Source of the DNA: Pseudomonadales bacterium
Lineage (GTDB): Bacteria; Pseudomonadota; Gammaproteobacteria; Pseudomonadales; Moraxellaceae
Reading direction: 5' to 3'
DNA length: 11,950 nt
Assembly (NCBI GenBank): GCA_013043915.1
Contig: JABEVH010000239.1
Coordinates: 1 to 11,950, forward strand
Below the pieces are notes generated by a model. The model searched no databases. It saw only the letters and a program-made list of their open reading frames with translations, and was not told the DNA's origin. Below are positions 7,759 through 11,950 of this stretch, in pieces; position 1 is the first letter of the stretch, and the number at the start of each line of letters is the position of its first letter. Made by a program: the position numbers and the translations under genes.

Positions 7759-8196
7759 ATGTTGCCAGCCTTGGTAAGTCTCATATGCGGCACCCTGTTT
7801 GGTCTTGGATTGGCTGTCTCAGGCATGGTCTACCCGCAGAAAGTTACGGCATTCCTCAACATCATCGGCCCCTGGGATGCCACTTTGATCATGGTATTGG
7901 GTGGTGCCACCGGCCTGTGCCTGATCACTTTCCCCTTGATTCTCAGACTTAAACATCCCGCCTTAGCCACCTATTTTGCCTTGCCACAGCAACACAAAAT
8001 CAGCAGATCCCTTATTTCTGGCTCACTGCTGTTTGGCCTGGGATGGGGCATCAGCGGCTATTGCCCGGGCCCTGCTTTAGCGAGACTCAGCTACCCTGAC
8101 CGGGAGTCCATCGTCTTTGTCTTATGCATGTTACTTGGCAGCTGGTTGCAACAACGCTGGGCACGGCACAATCAGCTGCCTCAAACAGACGACTAA
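7759..8196 (+). CDS. YeeE/YedE-family membrane protein, PmpB-like half
   Basis: This is the partner of the preceding gene, 145 residues and very hydrophobic, with about four membrane segments. Family features are GLGLAVSGMVYPQKVTAF (residues 15-32) and GWGISGYCPGPALARL (95-110), with the conserved Cys102. The reading frame stays open upstream through the end of the first gene, but ATG 7759 is chosen because it lies 2 bases after that gene's TAA and has AGGA (7747-7750) 8 bases before it; it also removes an unrelated-looking N-terminal extension. The two halves probably assemble as one channel for a reduced sulfur compound. The C-terminus (QQRWARHNQ) is cationic and likely cytosolic. The stop overlaps that of the opposite-strand kinase by 4 bases. 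Confidence 0.88.
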   Translation: MLPALVSLICGTLFGLGLAVSGMVYPQKVTAFLNIIGPWDATLIMVLGGATGLCLITFPLILRLKHPALATYFALPQQHKISRSLISGSLLFGLGWGISGYCPGPALARLSYPDRESIVFVLCMLLGSWLQQRWARHNQLPQTDD

Positions 8197-10634
8197 GACT
8201 TAGCCAGGTCCACTTCCTGAGCTTCTATACCTTGGGCCCGCATGTTGGAAGACAATAAAGCTCCTTCTTCTCTAGCCACTGCAAATTGCCCGGGAAGCAC
8301 AATATGCAAAGCGAACTTGCGATACTCCGCACCCGCTGCTTGGTCGAGAAATACCAGCTCGATACTTCCCTGCTCGCGTTTGAGGAATTCCCTGACAGCA
8401 TCCATCCCCACACCGCGCCCTGACACTTCCGTCAAACGATCTGCGGTAGAAAATCCTGCCTTGAAAATCAAGTCGGCGATATCCTCATCTGTGGCAGGTT
8501 CATTGGGCTCAATCCATCCCTTGCTGATAGCTTTGTCACGAATTTTAGCCAAAGCTAAGCCTCGACCATCATCCTTAAACACCAAACGCAACACATTCTG
8601 CTGAACCGTAGTTTCTAGTTGCATCTCCCCTGCTGCAGGCTTACCTAGCTTCAAGCGCTCTTCCGGTGTTTCAAGACCATGATCCAGAGCATTGCGCATT
8701 AAATGCATGAATACATTCTTGAGCAAACCCGACATCTGGGTACGTAGTACGTAACCGTTGTCCTCAATGCGTACTAACGGAGCAGCTTTACCCAATTCGG
8801 CAGCCAGGGAAGGCAGGGAGTAAATTACGCCAGACAAAATTTCTGATAAAGTTTCTGTTCCCAGTAATCGCAACGTCCTTCGCACGGCATCGCGAGCTGC
8901 CACCAGATCATGCAGGCTGGAGGTATTGACTGCATCGAGTTTTTGCAGAGTCTCCGTTATCTGTAACTTGTGAACCATAAGGTAATGTTCAACATTACCC
9001 CGGCGACCTGGCCCTTTGCGACCTAGGCTAACCTCATTGATGCGGGAATAACGTTCAACCAAGTCCCTGACCTTGAACAGGGACTCAAGGAGCATGCCCT
9101 GATCCCATACCAGTCCAGGGTACGCCTTACGCAACTCATCATACATCTGTTCAGATTCATGTATCACATTGGTTAAATGCAATAATCCATAGGTTCTAGC
9201 ATTGCCCTTGACCGTATGCATGTTTCTGAACAAATTATTGATGGCATCGCTATCCGCTTCCGCATGTTCACGAATGATCATCTCATTATCATCCACCAGG
9301 CGCAAGGCGTTCAAAATGAACTCATGGAATTTCTCCTGGGTAACGGCAAGTATCTCACCGATGATTTCCAGTTCACGACGTTGCTCACTGGCCTCGGCTG
9401 CTAATTTTTTAATCTCCGTGACATCGCGTACGCAAACCATGAGTCTGACTATGGAATCGTTATCATCTACAATGGGTGACCAGTTCAAGTCCAGGATCTT
9501 AATCCTGTCATCCGGCATCTTCTTCTCGATTTCACTGACCAGTAAATGGGAATTTAGCTCAAAATTTATAGCATCTTCACCGATACAGGTCTCCACTATG
9601 GTCTCAATCTGCGATAGCGTATCTGCACCTAAACGGGTGTCCGCAAACAACAGGTCCATCACGCTACGCCCTGCTATTTCCTTGGTTTCAAGAATTGTCT
9701 CCAGATAGGCCGAGAACTCATGATGAACCTTCATATGCTCCGCTACGGTCAAAATACCTTGAGGCATATGCTGCAGCATCGTCTGCATGTCCTGGGTCTT
9801 GGCTCGCAAGAGGGACGAGCTTTCTTCAATTTTGGCCAACATGGCATTAAATGCTTCGATGGACCTGCCCACTTCATCCCGGCGATCCACAGGTACGCGG
9901 CGGGTAAAGTCCTGCCGCTCAGCGATGTCGCTCATCATGGACTGCATACGGCCAATGGGCTTGGCAATCTGACGATAAAGCAACATGCTAAACACCCCCA
10001 ACACCAGAATACTTAAGGCGGTTGCCCAGGCAACGGCATGGATGGTTACGTATAAATTCTGATTCAGAACGGCGATCGCACTATCATTGATTCGACTCTT
10101 TTCCACCCGCAACGTATCAACAATCTGTTGCAGCACCATCTCGTACTGCACCACATTGGCAAAAAAATTGGCCTGGGCAATATCGTTCCGCCCCTGCATT
10201 TTAGCTTTCACCGTGTCGTCGATAGCACCCATATAATCTGTCAACGCATCCGAGGCTTCCTTAGTCAGGTTTTTTTGCGTAGCACCCGTCGCTTCACGAA
10301 CCTGTAAATCCAATGCCTTTTTCAAGGCAATTCGAGCATTCTCAAGATCCGTCTTTGCTTGGGCGGTAATGGAATCATCCGGCGAGGTTGTAAATGTCAT
10401 GGCCGCCAGCTGCACATCCTTGAGGCGTGAAACCAAATCTGCCGAGGCCAAGGTACTAGGTACCGATTGACCGGTCACCAGACGCACCTGTATAGCATTC
10501 TTATAGGATTGATCTATCGAAAAACCACCTATACACAAAATGGTGATGAAAGTAAGAATAACCAGTAGCGTAATACGTTGACGAATACTCAAGATGCACA
10601 CTCCCTCAGGTTCGACCAGACGGACAGAGCTCAT
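8193..10634 (-). CDS. Membrane CheA-like histidine kinase (sensor, HAMP, PAS-like, HPt, ATPase)
   Basis: This 813-residue inner-membrane sensor kinase has a membrane helix at about 21-38, a periplasmic helical bundle of some 160 residues resembling chemoreceptor four-helix sensors, a second membrane helix at about 198-220, HAMP at about 221-275, a PAS-like region up to about 420 ending in a VRDVTEIKK-type tail, then a short coiled coil. The HPt domain carries His473 in NMHTVKGNARTYG. An ATPase domain follows with N box HLMRNALDHG (Asn648), G1 box DDGRGL and G2 box GRGVGM. The order HPt before ATPase is that of CheA, but there is no CheW-like domain, no receiver and no ordinary DHp helix. Start ATG 10634 is chosen because GGAGG (complement of 10640-10644) lies 5 bases upstream; an in-frame ATG at 10703 would add 23 polar residues. 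No cognate response regulator is in the window. Confidence 0.88.
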   Translation of the reverse strand: MSSVRLVEPEGVCILSIRQRITLLVILTFITILCIGGFSIDQSYKNAIQVRLVTGQSVPSTLASADLVSRLKDVQLAAMTFTTSPDDSITAQAKTDLENARIALKKALDLQVREATGATQKNLTKEASDALTDYMGAIDDTVKAKMQGRNDIAQANFFANVVQYEMVLQQIVDTLRVEKSRINDSAIAVLNQNLYVTIHAVAWATALSILVLGVFSMLLYRQIAKPIGRMQSMMSDIAERQDFTRRVPVDRRDEVGRSIEAFNAMLAKIEESSSLLRAKTQDMQTMLQHMPQGILTVAEHMKVHHEFSAYLETILETKEIAGRSVMDLLFADTRLGADTLSQIETIVETCIGEDAINFELNSHLLVSEIEKKMPDDRIKILDLNWSPIVDDNDSIVRLMVCVRDVTEIKKLAAEASEQRRELEIIGEILAVTQEKFHEFILNALRLVDDNEMIIREHAEADSDAINNLFRNMHTVKGNARTYGLLHLTNVIHESEQMYDELRKAYPGLVWDQGMLLESLFKVRDLVERYSRINEVSLGRKGPGRRGNVEHYLMVHKLQITETLQKLDAVNTSSLHDLVAARDAVRRTLRLLGTETLSEILSGVIYSLPSLAAELGKAAPLVRIEDNGYVLRTQMSGLLKNVFMHLMRNALDHGLETPEERLKLGKPAAGEMQLETTVQQNVLRLVFKDDGRGLALAKIRDKAISKGWIEPNEPATDEDIADLIFKAGFSTADRLTEVSGRGVGMDAVREFLKREQGSIELVFLDQAAGAEYRKFALHIVLPGQFAVAREEGALLSSNMRAQGIEAQEVDLAKS

Positions 10635-10809
10635 GACTGCCTCCATCATAAAGTGGCACCTATGTATGAATATTCCATGACAGACACCAGCGATTTCATT
10701 CACCTAAGCTACGATGAAATTGTTGCGACATAGTTCCCTGAGGAGCTGGCTGTTCTCATGATCATGTCGATGGTTGCTAATTTGCAGTTATTTCTATGTT
10801 TTTGGAATC
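10635..10809. promoter_or_regulatory. Divergent gap between the kinase and the ArsR-DabA remnant
   Basis: These 175 bases must hold the kinase promoter and perhaps the old arsR promoter, but I see no strong -35/-10 pair. Notable items are the kinase ribosome site (complement of 10640-10644), a perfect 10-base palindrome CATGATCATG (10757-10766), and an inverted repeat CGACAT (10726-10731) with ATGTCG (10764-10769) that partly overlaps it. These could be a regulator operator, which is inference only. Confidence 0.3.
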
Positions 10810-11322
10810 ATGGAATCGAATGATGCTGTCATCGCACTTGCTGCCCTGGCCCAGGGGTCACGACTGAGTATATTTCTCCTGCTGGTTCAGCAGGGTGTGG
10901 AAGGTAGGGTGGTGGGTAAAATCACCGAAGCTACTGAACTTGCTCCGGCCACGTTGTCCTTCCACCTCAATTGGCAATACCATGCTTCAACCTGCGACCC
11001 ACTGCGCTTTGGTAGCGGCAATAAAGTATTGCACAACGTCGTGGGAGGCAATTTAGGTATATTTGAGGGCAACGGAGGAGATCTTCGCATTGGCTTGTCT
11101 CGTCAATCTCTGCATGACGGGAAGCGCTGGATGCATGAACCCCTGCGCCTGACTGTCATCATTGATGCACCGCAGCAGGCCATCGAAAGCGTTATTGACA
11201 AGCACGAGGTGATACAGCAACTGCTTGATCATAATTGGCTGTTTTTATGGCGTTTTGATCAGTCTCAATTGCTAGGGTACCAGCAGGGCCAATGGCATCC
11301 AGTTCTTGGTACTGATGCCTGA
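10810..11322 (+). pseudogene. ArsR regulator N-terminus joined in frame to DabA C-terminus (deletion scar)
   Basis: The 170-residue frame is a chimera of two unrelated families. Residues 1-53 match the start of small ArsR-type repressors: AVIALAALAQGSRLSIF, then LAPATLSFHL, which is the beginning of the recognition helix. The protein then switches abruptly (near base 10969) to the C-terminal end of DabA (YbcC/DUF2309), the zinc-containing subunit of the DAB inorganic-carbon transporter: CDPLRFGSG, LHNVVGGNLG, GNGGDLRIGL, QSLHDGKRWMHEPLRL, and an HNWLFL tail. The repressor lacks its wing and dimer helix, and DabA lacks its catalytic body (family members are about 800 or more residues), so neither activity should survive. 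The ATG at 10810 fits the ArsR family; the upstream ribosome site is weak. The likely origin is a deletion between a once adjacent arsR and dabA. A functional small protein cannot be excluded. Confidence 0.8.
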
Positions 11323-11332
11323 CTGATTAGAC

Positions 11333-11396
11333 AAAAATACCATTTAAAATCAATGTTCTTATAAGGCTGCATTTGGAGATGCCGCGAAAAATACCA
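11333..11396. repeat. Direct repeat and inverted repeat in the gap before vapC
   Basis: AAAAATACCA occurs at 11333-11342 and again at 11387-11396, 54 bases apart. In the same gap GGCTGC (11364-11369) and GCAGCC (11409-11414) form an inverted repeat, extended by AAGG on one side and CTT on the other. The gap (11323-11420) has no gene. These may mark an insertion or deletion edge between the DabA remnant and the GC-rich toxin-antitoxin pair; 10-base repeats in A-rich DNA can also arise by chance. Confidence 0.4.
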
Positions 11397-11420
11397 CGTT
11401 CGGTCAAAGCAGCCCTTCTT

Positions 11421-11819
11421 TTAGGTCAATAGCTGGGCGGCCTCGCCCTGATTGGATAGCAGCGTGACCGCCTTCTTGTCGAAGGACACGAAGGTTTCGC
11501 CGCCCAGCCACTTGCCCTCATGCGCCATGATGCCATCGGCGAAGTCGCCGCCTGCTTCCAGCAGCACCAGCCCGGCCTCCACGGAGGGGCGATTCATGAC
11601 CACGTTTCCGGCGTCCAAGAGCGCCCGGATGGCTACTGCCACATCCTCTTTCGGCAACTTGGCCCCCTGCCGCAGCAGCCACACCAGTTCGCACAGCGAC
11701 GGCAGCGACACGGCGATCAGCGTGGCGTCCTTGAGCAACTTGCGCGCGGTGCGGCATTGCGCGACGTCGTCTTGCAGGATGGCGCGGGCCAGCACATTGG
11801 TATCGGCGGTGATCTTCAT
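11421..11819 (-). CDS. vapC: VapC-type PIN-domain toxin
   Basis: This 132-residue cytosolic ribonuclease of the PIN family is the toxin of a type II toxin-antitoxin pair. VapC toxins cut RNA, often tRNA or rRNA, when the antitoxin is lost. The four acidic metal-binding positions are present: Asp6 in ITADTNVL, Glu44 in SLCELVW, Asp95 in GGDFADG and Asp114 in VSFDKKA. The length fits the family (about 130). The ATG overlaps the antitoxin stop (ATGA), which is the normal antitoxin-first arrangement with translational coupling and shared autorepression. Codons are clearly richer in third-position G and C than in the rest of the window, which suggests arrival by horizontal transfer. It appears intact. 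Confidence 0.92.
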   Translation of the reverse strand: MKITADTNVLARAILQDDVAQCRTARKLLKDATLIAVSLPSLCELVWLLRQGAKLPKEDVAVAIRALLDAGNVVMNRPSVEAGLVLLEAGGDFADGIMAHEGKWLGGETFVSFDKKAVTLLSNQGEAAQLLT

Positions 11820-11950
11820 TCGTCGCCCAGCTCACCCGCCCAGCCAGCGGCGATGATGTCGTTCATCTCCTCGATGCTGAGCGGCTTTTTCAGCTTCACC
11901 TTGCCGTCCAGCGCATGGATGAAGCCGTCAATCGTACCGCTTGGCCGCAC
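11816..11950 (-). CDS. AbrB/MazE-type antitoxin, C-terminal part
   Basis: The frame is open from the right window edge and ends in TGA at 11818-11816, inside the toxin's ATG. The 44 visible residues begin VRPSGTIDGFIHAL and contain KKPLSIEEMNDIIAAGWAGEL. This is the toxin-binding tail usual in SpoVT/AbrB-type antitoxins paired with VapC; the N-terminal swapped-hairpin DNA-binding domain lies beyond the window. The protein should bind and inhibit the adjacent PIN toxin and repress its own promoter. The tail resembles many VapB/MazE-like proteins, so a precise name is not given. Confidence 0.82.
   Translation of the reverse strand: MRPSGTIDGFIHALDGKVKLKKPLSIEEMNDIIAAGWAGELGDE

Noticed and set aside
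9202..9708. Plus-strand open frame of 168 codons inside the kinase gene
   Set aside because: It is Ser-rich with no recognisable domain and lies opposite the PAS-like to HPt region of a well-supported gene.
10635..10703. Longer N-terminus of the histidine kinase starting at 10703
   Set aside because: The ATG at 10634 has a strong GGAGG five bases upstream, and the extra 23 residues do not look like part of a sensor domain.
10774..10809. TTG start at 10774 for the ArsR-DabA frame
   Set aside because: The ATG at 10810 begins exactly where ArsR-family proteins begin, and the 12 extra residues have no family match.
11452..11856. Plus-strand open frame of 134 codons over the toxin gene
   Set aside because: It is the antisense of a GC-rich gene, made of Ser/Ala/Pro low-complexity residues. 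The PIN motifs show that the minus strand is the coding one.

Overview
The window reads as chromosome of a Gram-negative proteobacterium, most likely a betaproteobacterium. This is inferred from protein style, the pepA-holC-valS order and the class of signalling proteins; no rRNA or other marker is present to fix the genus. A remnant of the inorganic-carbon transporter subunit DabA and a pair of YeeE/YedE (sulfur-type) membrane proteins suggest an autotrophic or sulfur/metal-oxidising relative, but that is only a hint.

Positions 1-5116 are a tight same-strand block: the 3' two thirds of pepA, holC (8-base overlap with pepA), valS (short gap) and a class III nucleotide cyclase fused to an FHA domain, whose ATG overlaps the valS stop (ATGA). 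The first three form a classic housekeeping cluster; the cyclase-FHA protein is a signalling gene attached to its end. After a 73-base gap comes a 360-residue protein that looks like a degenerate receiver domain plus a GAF-like and coiled-coil region, of unknown function.

Positions 6273-6585 have no convincing gene. This stretch is bracketed by two similar GC-rich hairpins that share a 9-base direct repeat and may be a decayed IS200/IS605-type element. Next is a minus-strand flavodoxin-family gene, divergent across a 172-base regulatory region from two small YeeE/YedE membrane genes (PmpA/PmpB-like). The second of these ends tail-to-tail, overlapping by 4 bases, with a large minus-strand membrane histidine kinase built like CheA (HAMP, PAS-like, HPt, ATPase) but without a CheW-like domain.

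The right end is a zone of rearrangement. An ArsR-family regulator is cut off inside its recognition helix and joined in frame to the C-terminal roughly 117 residues of a DabA (YbcC/DUF2309) protein, which looks like a deletion scar. Beyond it lies a minus-strand, visibly more GC-rich toxin-antitoxin pair: a VapC-like PIN toxin and the 3' end of an AbrB/MazE-type antitoxin that runs off the window. No tRNA, rRNA or CRISPR array was seen.
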